Positions 34,975 to 42,460 of a stretch of 64,000 nt of DNA are shown here, piece by piece. Each line of letters starts with the position of its first letter. Positions within the stretch are counted from its first letter, which is position 1. The notes beneath the pieces were generated by a model. It was not told the DNA's origin. It made no database searches and was given only the letters and a program-made list of their open reading frames with translations. Source of the stretch: Promicromonospora sp042731755 (GTDB taxonomy: Bacteria; Actinomycetota; Actinomycetes; Actinomycetales; Cellulomonadaceae); the NCBI RefSeq assembly GCF_042731755.1, contig NZ_JBHWLR010000002.1, positions 372,001 through 436,000 on the forward strand, given 5' to 3'. The translations under genes were made by a program, and so were the position numbers.

Positions 34975-35598
34975 ATGACACGAGAAGCCGGGGGCGCCAG
35001 GACGCGGCGTCCGCCCGCGGAGCGCCGGGCGGAGATCCTGCGCATCGCCATGGAGACGTTCGCGGAGCGCGGGTACCAGAGCGCGTCGCTCGCGGAGATC
35101 TCGGCGCGGGTCGGGCTCACCCAGGCGGGCGTGCTGCACTACTTCTCGTCCAAGGCCGGGCTGCTCACCGGCGTGCTCGACCTGCGCGACTCGACCGACA
35201 TCGAGGAGCTCGGCAGCGAGCGCCCCCGCGGCCTGGCGTTCCTGCGGCACCTCGTGGAGACCACGCGCCGCAACACCGAGCGCGAGGGGATCGTGCGGCT
35301 CTACACCGTGCTCGCCGCGGAGAGCGTGACGGCCGAGCACCCCGCGCAGGACTACTTCCGCGACCGGTACCAGGGGCTGCTCGCCCTCGTCGTCGAGGCG
35401 CTCGACGAGGCCCGGGACCGGGACGAGATCGCGGCCGACGTCGACACCGCGACGACCGCCCGCGTGATCGTGGCGACGATGGACGGCCTGCAGCTCCAGT
35501 GGCTGCTGGAGCCCGGCTCGGTCGACATGACGCGGGCCACGGAGCTGGCGATCGTCCGCCTGATCGGCCGCGACCTGCCGCCCGCAGCGAGCCGCTAG
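34975..35598 (+). CDS. TetR-family transcriptional regulator
   Basis: The ATG at 34975 (MTREAGGARTRRPPAERR) is chosen; the frame opens in the operator. The 207-residue protein has a typical TetR_N: RRAEILRIAMETFAERGYQSASLAEISARVGLTQAGVLHYFSSKAGLLTGVL, residues about 18-70. The C-terminal helices (LRHLVETTRRNTEREGIVRLYTVLAAES, QDYFRDRYQGLLALVVEAL) resemble the regulators found beside actinobacterial glycosidase genes. It probably represses the divergent GH30 gene and itself. The ligand is unknown. Its stop overlaps that of the convergent transglycosylase gene. Confidence 0.88.
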   Translation: MTREAGGARTRRPPAERRAEILRIAMETFAERGYQSASLAEISARVGLTQAGVLHYFSSKAGLLTGVLDLRDSTDIEELGSERPRGLAFLRHLVETTRRNTEREGIVRLYTVLAAESVTAEHPAQDYFRDRYQGLLALVVEALDEARDRDEIAADVDTATTARVIVATMDGLQLQWLLEPGSVDMTRATELAIVRLIGRDLPPAASR

Positions 35599-36362
35599 GC
35601 GCCGGGCTCCGTGGTGACGCCCGGCTCCGCGCCGTACGACGTGGCGAGGTCCGCCACGTCGTGGGCGTAGGACACCGAGCGGTTGTAGGCGGCCAGCGCG
35701 GCCGTCCAGCCGTCGTCGGTGGTCAGGTCGCCGCCGCTCTCGCACAGGTAGTGCGCCGCCGTCAGCACCGCGTCGTCGATCTGGTGCGGGTCGGCCCGGC
35801 CGTCCAGGTTCCCGTCCTGCGCGTAGTCGCCCCAGGTGGTGGGGATGAACTGCATCGGGCCGACGGCGCGGTCCCACCGCACGTCGCCGTCGAGCTCGCC
35901 CTCGTCGGTGTCGAGGATCTCCATGACCCCCTCGCTGCCGTCCAGCGCGATGCCGATGATCGGCGGGCTCACCAGCCCGTCGGCGTCCGTGCTCGCCCCG
36001 AGGTAGCTGCCGTGGATCGACTCCACGGCGCCGATGCCCGCGAGCGTGTTCCACCCGAGGCCGCACTCCGGGAGGGTCTCGGCCAGCCGGAGCGACGCCC
36101 CGGCGTAGGCGGCCAGCGCCCGCCGCGGGATCCCGGTGCGCTCCGCGGTGTCGCGCAGCCAGCCCGGGTCGGCCAGGTCGGCGATCGGGACGGCGTCGCT
36201 CCCGCCCTCGGCGGAGGTGGCGGGAACCCGCTGCGCCGGCGCGGGCGGGTAGTCCAGCTCCAGCTCCAGCTCCAGCGCCTCGGGCAGCGTCCTGCCGCCC
36301 GGGCCGCAGGCGGTCAACAGCAACGCGGCCGCGCAGACGACGGCCCCAGCTCGTGCTCTCAC
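35595..36362 (-). CDS. lytic murein transglycosylase lipoprotein (SLT/MltB-like)
   Basis: GTG at 36362 starts MRARAGAVVCAAALLLTACGPGG, a lipoprotein signal with lipobox LTAC. A weaker TTG start 20 codons earlier would spoil it. The 255-residue product contains IPRRALAAYAGASLRLAETLPECGLGWNTLAGIGAVESIHG with the catalytic Glu (AVES), then RWDRAVGPMQFIPTTWGDYAQDGNLDGRADPHQIDDAVLTAAHYLC and ALAAYNRS. This is the goose-lysozyme-like fold of actinobacterial peptidoglycan transglycosylases. It cleaves glycan strands at the cell surface. An odd E-L-E-L-E-L repeat follows the lipobox. Confidence 0.88.
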   Translation of the reverse strand: MRARAGAVVCAAALLLTACGPGGRTLPEALELELELDYPPAPAQRVPATSAEGGSDAVPIADLADPGWLRDTAERTGIPRRALAAYAGASLRLAETLPECGLGWNTLAGIGAVESIHGSYLGASTDADGLVSPPIIGIALDGSEGVMEILDTDEGELDGDVRWDRAVGPMQFIPTTWGDYAQDGNLDGRADPHQIDDAVLTAAHYLCESGGDLTTDDGWTAALAAYNRSVSYAHDVADLATSYGAEPGVTTEPGA

Positions 36363-36459
36363 GGTGCTGACGCTACGTCCGGTTCGCGCCGATCCGGTAG
36401 CCCGTGACAAGACCTCCCGCAAACGTGCGCTTCTCCGGCTGCCGCCCGGCCCGGCCCGG

Positions 36460-37335
36460 TCACACCGTCGCGGGGGCGTGCACCACCAGGACCGGGCACG
36501 GCGCGCCCCGCAGCACGGCGTCGGGCACGCTGCGCAGCATGCGGCCCAGCACCGTGGGGTGCCGGCGCCCGCCGACGACGACCAGGTCGTCCGGGGCCAG
36601 GTCCTCCAGCAGCACGCCCGCCGGGTCGCCGCGCAGGATCGCCGTCGTGCACGTGACCTGCGGGTACTTCTCCGCCCACCGGGCCACCTGGTCGGCCACC
36701 TCGGCGCGGGCCGCCTCGTGCCACGTCGCGGCGACGGGGTCCGCCTGGTACAGCGCCGAGCTGATCGGGTCGGTGCCCGTCACGTGCACCACCTCCAGCG
36801 GGCAGCCGCGCGTGGCCGCCTCGGCGAACGCCGCCCCCAGGACGTCCGGCTCGTCGTCCCGGGCGATGCCCACGCGGATCCGGCGGGGGTCGCCCGTCGT
36901 CGCGCCCACGGGGACCACCACGACGGCCCCCGGGGACGACGCCGCGAGCGCCGACGACGTGGAGCCGAGCAGCATCCGGTCGAACGCGTCCAGCCCCCGG
37001 CGGCCCACCACGACGAGGTCGCAGGTGCGCGACCGCTGGCTCAGCACGTGCGCCGCGGTGCCGGGCAGCACCACCACCTCGACGTCGCGGCCGCCCGGCC
37101 GGCGTCCGCCGAGCCGGGTACGTGCCGCCTCCGCGGCCCGCCGGGCCTCGTCGCGCGTGTCCCGGACCGGGTCGCCCAACCCGGGCACGGGTGCGGGCGG
37201 CGTGGCATGGGTCGCCACCACCGTCAGGCGCGCCTCGTGCACGTCGGCGGCGTGCGCCGCCCAGTCGAGCGCGGACAGGCTCTCGCCCGACCCGTCGACG
37301 CCGACGACGATGCCCCGGTACCAGGTGATGCTCAT
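36460..37335 (-). CDS. tandem universal stress protein
   Basis: The ATG at 37335 has AAGGAG eight bases before. The 291-residue product carries two UspA domains. The first (RGIVVGVDGSGESLSALDWAAHAA ... VVVGRRGLDAFDRMLLGSTSSALAASSPGAVVVVP) has the ATP motif G-2x-G-9x-G(S/T). The second (RIRVGIARDDEPDVLGAAFAEAATRG ... VVVGGRRHPTVLGRMLRSVPDAVLRGAPCPVLVVH) is similar. Such proteins accumulate in hypoxia and stationary phase. The gene is divergent from the DevS-like kinase with a DevR-type box between, so it is a likely member of that regulon. Confidence 0.9.
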   Translation of the reverse strand: MSITWYRGIVVGVDGSGESLSALDWAAHAADVHEARLTVVATHATPPAPVPGLGDPVRDTRDEARRAAEAARTRLGGRRPGGRDVEVVVLPGTAAHVLSQRSRTCDLVVVGRRGLDAFDRMLLGSTSSALAASSPGAVVVVPVGATTGDPRRIRVGIARDDEPDVLGAAFAEAATRGCPLEVVHVTGTDPISSALYQADPVAATWHEAARAEVADQVARWAEKYPQVTCTTAILRGDPAGVLLEDLAPDDLVVVGGRRHPTVLGRMLRSVPDAVLRGAPCPVLVVHAPATV

Positions 37336-37426
37336 GATCGGGCTCCTTGCTCTCGCACTTCCTGTGCTCACCACCAGCACATCAGCCCCAGGCCCTGCCC
37401 GGCAGTGCCACCAGGCCCCGCCGTCC

Positions 37427-37440
37427 GGGACGAAGGTCCC
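37427..37440. promoter_or_regulatory. DevR/DosR-type box 1
   Basis: GGGACGAAGGTCCC fits the core GGGAC-N4-GTCCC of the mycobacterial DosR box. It lies 92 bases before the universal stress protein start and 50 before the kinase start, in their shared promoter region. Confidence 0.7.
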
Positions 37441-37489
37441 GCGCGCCGTGCCGCCCGCCCGCGCGCTAGCGTGGCTGCAGGAGGTACCG

Positions 37490-39160
37490 ATGGACCCGGT
37501 GAGCGCTCCGCGAGACCGCACCGACGTGCTGCTCGAGGCGGTCGTCGGGGTCAGCCGCGGCCTGGACCTCGAGACCGTGCTGCACCGGATCGTCGAGGCC
37601 GCCGTCGACCTCGTCGACGCCCGGTACGGCGCCCTCGGCCTGCTGGGCGCCGACAACCGGATCGCCAGGTTCCTCACGGTCGGCATGACCGACGACGAGG
37701 TGGCGGCCATCGGCCCGTACCCCACGGGCCGCGGCGTGCTCGGCGAGATGATCCGCCACCCCGTGCCGCTGCGGCTGCAGGACCTGTCGGCGCACGTCGC
37801 GTCCGTCGGGTTCCCCGCCCACCACCCGCCGATGCGCACCTTCGTCGGCATGCCGCTGCGGGTGCACGGCTCCCCGTTCGGCAACCTCTACCTCACGGAC
37901 AAGCGCGGCGGGGGCGAGTTCACGGCCGAGGACGAGCGGGTGCTGGAGGCGCTCGCGGCCTCGGCGAGCGTGGCGGTGGAGAACGCCCGGCTCTACGACG
38001 TGGCGCGGCTGCGCGAACGGTGGGCGCGGGCGAACGACCGGATCTCGCGCCACGTCCTGGCCGGGTCGTCGCCGCACGACGTGCTGACCCTGATCGCCAG
38101 CGAGGCACGAGAGGTGGCGGACGCCGACGTGACGGTGACGGCCGTGCCCGACCCGATGACCGGGCGCCTGGTGCTGCAGTCGGCCGCGGGGCTCGGCGCG
38201 GAGGCGCAGGTGGGTTCGGTGCTCGCGGCCGACGGCACGTTCGCCACCCTGACGTTGCGCACGGGCGTGATGATGGTGACGGACGACGCCACCGCGGACG
38301 AGCGCGCCAGCCTGGAGCTGGACCTGCCCGGCCCGCTCGGCCCCCTCGCCGTCTGGCCGCTCGGGCAGCCGGGCAGCGCCCGGGGCGTCCTGGCCGCGGG
38401 CCGCGTCCGGGGCCGCATGCCGTTCTCGTCGGTGGTGGTCGAGGCCCTGGGCGCGTTCGCCGCGCAGGCCGCGGTCGCGCTGGAGTTGGCGGAGGGGCGC
38501 GCCGACGCCGAACGGGTCACGCTGCTGCGCGACCGGGAGCGCATCGCGCGCGACCTGCACGACCTGGCCATCCAGCGGCTGTACGCGACGGGCCTGGCGC
38601 TCCAGCGCGTGGCCCGGGGCGCGTCACCGGAGATCGCCGCGCAGCTCGGCAGGACCGTCGACGACGTGGACGAGACCATCTCGCTGGTGCGCACCACGAT
38701 CTACCGGCTGCAGTCGGGGGAACAGCCCGCCGGCGCGGGCGCCCGCCGGGTGGGGCTGCGCTCCCGGGTGATCACCGAGGTCGACGCGACGGCGGCGGCG
38801 CTCGGCTTCACGGCCCGGCTGCGGTTCGAGGGGGCGGTCGACACGCTGGTGACGCCCGACGTCGCGGAGCACGTCGTCGCCGTCCTGCGCGAGGCCCTGT
38901 CGAACATCGCCCGGCACGCGCACGCGTCGCGGGCCGAGGTGCGGCTGGCCGTGGGGGAGGACGTGGTGCTCACGGTGAGCGACGACGGCGTGGGCATCCC
39001 GGAGGGCGCGACCCGCAGCGGCCTGCTCAACCTGGCCCGGCGCGCGGCGGAGTCGGGCGGCGTGCTGCTCGTGACGCCCGTGAACCCGGAGGCCGTACAG
39101 ACCGGCACCCGGCTGGAGTGGCGGGTGCCGCTGTCGCAGGACGAGTCGCCGGAGCCCTGA
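37490..39160 (+). CDS. DevS/DosT-like GAF-GAF sensor histidine kinase
   Basis: The ATG at 37490 follows GCAGGAGGTACCG. The 556-residue protein has GAF-A (about 20-165) with the segment HHPPMRTFVGMPLRVHG at 111-127; in DevS and DosT the His of HPPMRTF ligates haem, so this kinase may sense O2, NO or CO or redox state. GAF-B spans about 185-345. The HisKA_3 phosphoacceptor is His357 (RERIARDLHDLAIQRLYATGLALQ), and HATPase_c follows (LREALSNIARHAHAS, VSDDGVGIPEGATRSGLLNLARRA). It is expected to phosphorylate the NarL-type regulator encoded convergently 16 bases on. The haem claim is by motif comparison. Confidence 0.9.
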   Translation: MDPVSAPRDRTDVLLEAVVGVSRGLDLETVLHRIVEAAVDLVDARYGALGLLGADNRIARFLTVGMTDDEVAAIGPYPTGRGVLGEMIRHPVPLRLQDLSAHVASVGFPAHHPPMRTFVGMPLRVHGSPFGNLYLTDKRGGGEFTAEDERVLEALAASASVAVENARLYDVARLRERWARANDRISRHVLAGSSPHDVLTLIASEAREVADADVTVTAVPDPMTGRLVLQSAAGLGAEAQVGSVLAADGTFATLTLRTGVMMVTDDATADERASLELDLPGPLGPLAVWPLGQPGSARGVLAAGRVRGRMPFSSVVVEALGAFAAQAAVALELAEGRADAERVTLLRDRERIARDLHDLAIQRLYATGLALQRVARGASPEIAAQLGRTVDDVDETISLVRTTIYRLQSGEQPAGAGARRVGLRSRVITEVDATAAALGFTARLRFEGAVDTLVTPDVAEHVVAVLREALSNIARHAHASRAEVRLAVGEDVVLTVSDDGVGIPEGATRSGLLNLARRAAESGGVLLVTPVNPEAVQTGTRLEWRVPLSQDESPEP

Positions 39161-39175
39161 CCCGTCCCGGCGCTC

Positions 39176-39829
39176 TCAGGGGTGGGGGCGCTTCTCGTGC
39201 TCCAGCCGGTCGGCGAGCACGGCGGCCTGGGCCCGCCGTTCGAGGCCCAGCTTGGCGAAGATGCTGGAGACGTAGTTCTTGACGGTCTTCTCGGCGAGGA
39301 ACAGCTCGCCGCCGATCTGCCGGTTGGTCAGGCCGTGCCCGATCAGGCCGAGGATGCGCCGCTCCTGGTCGGTGAGCTGGGCCAGCGGGTCGGGCTCGTG
39401 GTGGGCGTCGGCCCGGAGCCGCTCCATGACGCGCGCCGTGGCGCGGGGGTCGAGCATCGACCCGCCCGCGGCGACGGTCAGCACGGCCTTGACCAGGTCG
39501 GTGCCGCGCACCTGCTTGAGCACGTAGCCGGCGGCCCCGGCGAGGATCGCGTCGTAGAGGGCCTCGTCGTCGGCGAACGAGGTGAGCATGAGGCAGGCGA
39601 GGTCCGGCATCTGCGAGCGCAGCTCCCGGCAGACGGTGACGCCGTCGCCGTCGGGCAGCCGGACGTCCAGGACCACCACGTCGGGCTCGGCGGCGGGCAC
39701 CCGGGCCAGCGCCTCCCGCGCGGTCCCGGCCTCGCCCACGACGCGGACGCCCGGCTCGGACTCCAGCAGGTCGGCCACGCCGCGGCGGACCACCTCGTGG
39801 TCGTCCACCAGGAACACGCGCACGTCCAT
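39176..39829 (-). CDS. DevR/NarL-type response regulator
   Basis: The ATG at 39829 gives 217 residues. The receiver begins MDVRVFLVDDHEVVRRGVADLLESEPG, with the phosphorylation site Asp55 in VVVLDVRLPDGDG and the lysine in GYVLKQVRGTDLV. The C-terminal LuxR helix-turn-helix is LTDQERRILGLIGHGLTNRQIGGELFLAEKTVKNYVSSIFAKLGLERRAQAAV, very close to DevR (DosR). It should bind the GGGAC-N4-GTCCC boxes at 37427 and 40563. It lies downstream of the DoxX gene on the same strand, separated by a long palindrome, and is convergent with its partner kinase. Confidence 0.92.
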   Translation of the reverse strand: MDVRVFLVDDHEVVRRGVADLLESEPGVRVVGEAGTAREALARVPAAEPDVVVLDVRLPDGDGVTVCRELRSQMPDLACLMLTSFADDEALYDAILAGAAGYVLKQVRGTDLVKAVLTVAAGGSMLDPRATARVMERLRADAHHEPDPLAQLTDQERRILGLIGHGLTNRQIGGELFLAEKTVKNYVSSIFAKLGLERRAQAAVLADRLEHEKRPHP

Positions 39830-39843
39830 GTGCCCCACCGTAG

Positions 39844-39885
39844 CCGCGGTGCCCGTCCCGGTCGCGACCGGGACGGGCACCGTGG
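39844..39885 (-). terminator. long perfect palindrome between doxX-like and devR-like genes
   Basis: The 16-mer GTGCCCGTCCCGGTCG (39849-39864) is followed directly by its complement (39865-39880), and the stem extends to about 21 bp with one G-U pair. It lies 10 bases after the DoxX stop and 15 before the regulator start on the minus strand. It may be a terminator or attenuator; it also contains GTCCC and GGGAC half-sites. Confidence 0.55.
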
Positions 39886-39894
39886 GGTGTGCCG

Positions 39895-40464
39895 TCATCG
39901 CAGCGCGGGGAAACGCTCGACCATGCGGCGGCGCGACCACCACTTGCCGAGGCCGGCGGTGTCGCCGGCCAGGAAGGCGGCCAGGCCGATGAGCAGGACC
40001 GCGTCGACCAGGTGGTAGTCCACGAAGGGGTTGTTCTCGAGGGGCAGCGAGGCCATCCACATCAGCAGCATGAGCAGCGCGCCGGTGCCGGCCGCGATCC
40101 GCATGCCGATGCCCAGCGCGAGCGCCAGGCCGATGCCGAGCAGGCCGATCATGAACAGCCAGTCGACGACCGGGTTGCCGGCCATCGGGTTGAAGAAGCC
40201 GGCGAAGGTGCCCTCGACGCCGCCGAGGAACCCCTCGGTGGGGGAGCCGCCGTTGATCCAGGCGGCGTCGGACGGGGTGGCCATGCCCCAGCCGAAGAGC
40301 TTGTCGCCGAACGCCCACAGGAACTCGACGGCGAGCAGCAGCCGGACCCCCGCGAAGGAGTACCGGGCGACGGCCTCGCTCGTGACGTGGGTGGTGGCGG
40401 CCGTTGCTTCCCGTGCGCCCGACCCGTGCGCCCACTCGGCGGGGTTGTGGCTGACGGAGCTCAT
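39895..40464 (-). CDS. DoxX-family membrane protein
   Basis: The ATG at 40464 has GGGAGGAC six bases before. The 189-residue protein has four membrane helices: ARYSFAGVRLLLAVEFLWAFGDKLF, WLFMIGLLGIGLALALGIGM, IAAGTGALLMLLMWMASLP, and HLVDAVLLIGLAAFLAG. The inserted loop with GWGMATPSDAAWINGGSPTEGFL is typical of the DoxX-like proteins near thiosulfate oxidation and DosR regulons. Function may concern quinone or redox stress. A DevR-type box lies about 100 bases upstream, so it is probably under the same regulator. Confidence 0.85.
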   Translation of the reverse strand: MSSVSHNPAEWAHGSGAREATAATTHVTSEAVARYSFAGVRLLLAVEFLWAFGDKLFGWGMATPSDAAWINGGSPTEGFLGGVEGTFAGFFNPMAGNPVVDWLFMIGLLGIGLALALGIGMRIAAGTGALLMLLMWMASLPLENNPFVDYHLVDAVLLIGLAAFLAGDTAGLGKWWSRRRMVERFPALR

Positions 40465-40562
40465 GATGTCCTCCCGGTGGATGCGCCGGACCTCTTCCGA
40501 CGCCTGTCTCCACCCTCTCGCCGGGTATTGCCGCGCGGCAGAGTCGGGGGCCCCGCCCGGAC

Positions 40563-40576
40563 GGGACCTTGGTCCC
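40563..40576 (-). promoter_or_regulatory. DevR/DosR-type box 2
   Basis: GGGACCTTGGTCCC, inside the longer dyad ACGGGACC-TT-GGTCCCGT. It is 99 bases upstream of the DoxX start, on its promoter side, and just after the stop of the ThDP enzyme. It matches box 1 in arms and spacing. Confidence 0.7.
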
Positions 40577-40596
40577 GTTTCCTCAGGTCAGGGGGG

Positions 40597-42261
40597 TCAG
40601 CGGGCGCGGTTCGCGGCCAGGATCTCCTCCTGGTACGGCGCGACGACGGACCCCGACACGCGGCAGTCCAGGAGCAGGAAGCGCCGGTCGGCGACGGGCT
40701 CGGCGGCCCAGGCCGCGACCCGGTCCAGGTCGGCCAGCGAGCGCACGACGACGCCCTCGGCGCCCACGGCCCCGGCGAGCGCCGCGAAGTCCGCCTCGGG
40801 GATGAGCATCGGCTCCTCGGTGATGCCCTGCCGCCCGTACACGTGCACCTCCGCGCCGTAGGCGGCGTCGTTCCAGACGACGGCCAGGCCGCGGCCGCGC
40901 GCGGTGCGCACGGCCGTCTCCAGGTCGGCCAGGGCCATGAGCCCGCCGCCGTCGCCGGTGGTGAGCACGACGGCGGCGTCGGGCCGGGCCGCGGCCGCGC
41001 CGGCGACGCTGGGGAAGCCGAGCCCGATGGATTGGTAGGCGGTGCCGACCATGACCATGCGGTCGGGGGCGGCGACCGGCCAGTACATGTTGGCCCAGCC
41101 GATGAAGTGGCCGCCGTCGGAGACGACGACGCGGTCTTCCGGCAGCAGGCCGGCGAGGCGGTGCGCGACGGTGCGCGGGTCGAGGCGCCCGTCGGGCGCG
41201 ATGCCGTCGGCGGGGCCGGTCTCGTAGGTGCGGGCCGCGGCGACGTCGACCGTCTCGCGCCAGCCGGAGGGCTTGGCGCCCAGGGCGTGCAGCTCGTCCA
41301 GCAGGGCGCGGGCCACCAGCGCGGCGTCGCCGCGGACGAACCCGCCGACGTGCCGGTGCGTGGCGGCGGGCGCGATGTCGACCTGGACCACGCGCGTGCC
41401 GGGCGCGAACAGCTCGCCGAACCGCATCGTGAACTGGTTGAGCGAGGCGCCGAGCACGACGGCGACGTCGGCCTGGCGCACCAGCTCCATGGCGTCGTGG
41501 GCGCCGAAGCCGCCCGCGACGCCGAGGTCGTACCGGCCGTCGGGGAAGACCCCGCGGCCGAGCGCCGTGGTGGTCGTCAGCGCCCCCGTGGCCTCGGCGA
41601 GCTCGCCGAGCGCGCCGCCCGCCCCGGCGAGCCAGGCGCCGCGGCCCGCGAGCAGCAGCGGGCGCTCGGCCTCCGAGAGGTGGCGGGCGAGGTCGGTGAG
41701 GGCGGCGGCGTCGAAGGGCCCGGCGGGGGCGAGCGGCCTCGGCAGCACGGGCTCGGGCGCCTCGGGGATCGGCCCGGCGTCCAGGGCGGCGACGTCGTAG
41801 GGGATCGCGAGCACCACCGGGACCCGGTAGGTCAGGGAGTGCTCGATGGCGATCACGCTGGTGGCGGCGGCGTCCGCGCGGCCCACCGTATAGGTGCGCG
41901 CGCCGACGGCGGCCGCCAGCGCGATCTGGTCCACGTCCCACGGGCGGGGGCCCGACGTCGGCTCGTCACCCGTCAGGAGCACCAGCGGCACGCGGGCCTG
42001 GGCGGCCTCGGCGAGCGCGGTCAGGGCGTTGGTGAAGCCCGCGCCGTAGGTGGCGGTGGCGGCGGCGATGCGGCCCGACGCGCGGAAGTGGGCGTCGGCG
42101 GCGACCACGCCGCCGGCCTCGTGGCGCACGGCGGTGAACCGGGCGGTGGTCGAGCGCTCCAGGGCGTCGAGGAACCAGGCGTTGCCGTTCCCCATCACGC
42201 CGAAGACGTGGTCGACGTGGCGGGCGACGGTACGGGCGACATGGGCGGACACGGTGGGCAC
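40597..42261 (-). CDS. ThDP-dependent decarboxylase/synthase (benzoylformate-decarboxylase or acetolactate-synthase-like)
   Basis: GTG at 42261 (VPTVSAHVARTVARHVDHVFGVMGNGNAWFLDALE), preceded by TGGAGG, gives 554 residues. The three domains of the family are visible: the Pyr domain with the cofactor-activating Glu in FTAVRHEAGGVVAADAHF; the central domain (ERPLLLAGRGAWLAGAGG...); and the PP domain with GDGGGLMALADLETAVRTARGRGLAVVWNDAAYG, the GDG-N(D) ThDP motif. Substrate is uncertain; a 2-oxo acid is expected. It is transcribed alone, between the M6 protease and the DoxX gene, and may share stress control through proximity, which is not shown. Confidence 0.82.
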   Translation of the reverse strand: MPTVSAHVARTVARHVDHVFGVMGNGNAWFLDALERSTTARFTAVRHEAGGVVAADAHFRASGRIAAATATYGAGFTNALTALAEAAQARVPLVLLTGDEPTSGPRPWDVDQIALAAAVGARTYTVGRADAAATSVIAIEHSLTYRVPVVLAIPYDVAALDAGPIPEAPEPVLPRPLAPAGPFDAAALTDLARHLSEAERPLLLAGRGAWLAGAGGALGELAEATGALTTTTALGRGVFPDGRYDLGVAGGFGAHDAMELVRQADVAVVLGASLNQFTMRFGELFAPGTRVVQVDIAPAATHRHVGGFVRGDAALVARALLDELHALGAKPSGWRETVDVAAARTYETGPADGIAPDGRLDPRTVAHRLAGLLPEDRVVVSDGGHFIGWANMYWPVAAPDRMVMVGTAYQSIGLGFPSVAGAAAARPDAAVVLTTGDGGGLMALADLETAVRTARGRGLAVVWNDAAYGAEVHVYGRQGITEEPMLIPEADFAALAGAVGAEGVVVRSLADLDRVAAWAAEPVADRRFLLLDCRVSGSVVAPYQEEILAANRAR

Positions 42262-42414
42262 GGGGCCTCCAGGGAAACAGTGACGGATGAGTGGTGCGGT
42301 CCGTATGTGTCCCGTGCGGGCCCGGCCAGGGGCCCGTCGCGCGCCCCTTTTTCGAGCGCAGGCGGTGGTGTCGGTGGTGCCCGCCTTGACGGTCTTGAGT
42401 ATATCTGCCGGCCC

Positions 42415-42447
42415 GAGCCGGTGACCCCACGTCGGGGTCACCGGCTC
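42415..42447 (-). terminator. hairpin terminator of the M6 protease gene
   Basis: GAGCCGGTGACCCC-ACGTC-GGGGTCACCGGCTC, a perfect 14-bp stem, begins 14 bases after the protease stop on the minus strand. The remaining about 150 bases up to the ThDP gene contain an AT-rich patch near 42398 (GAGTATATCTGCC) that may be its promoter. Confidence 0.75.
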
Positions 42448-42460
42448 AGGACGGCGGGAG

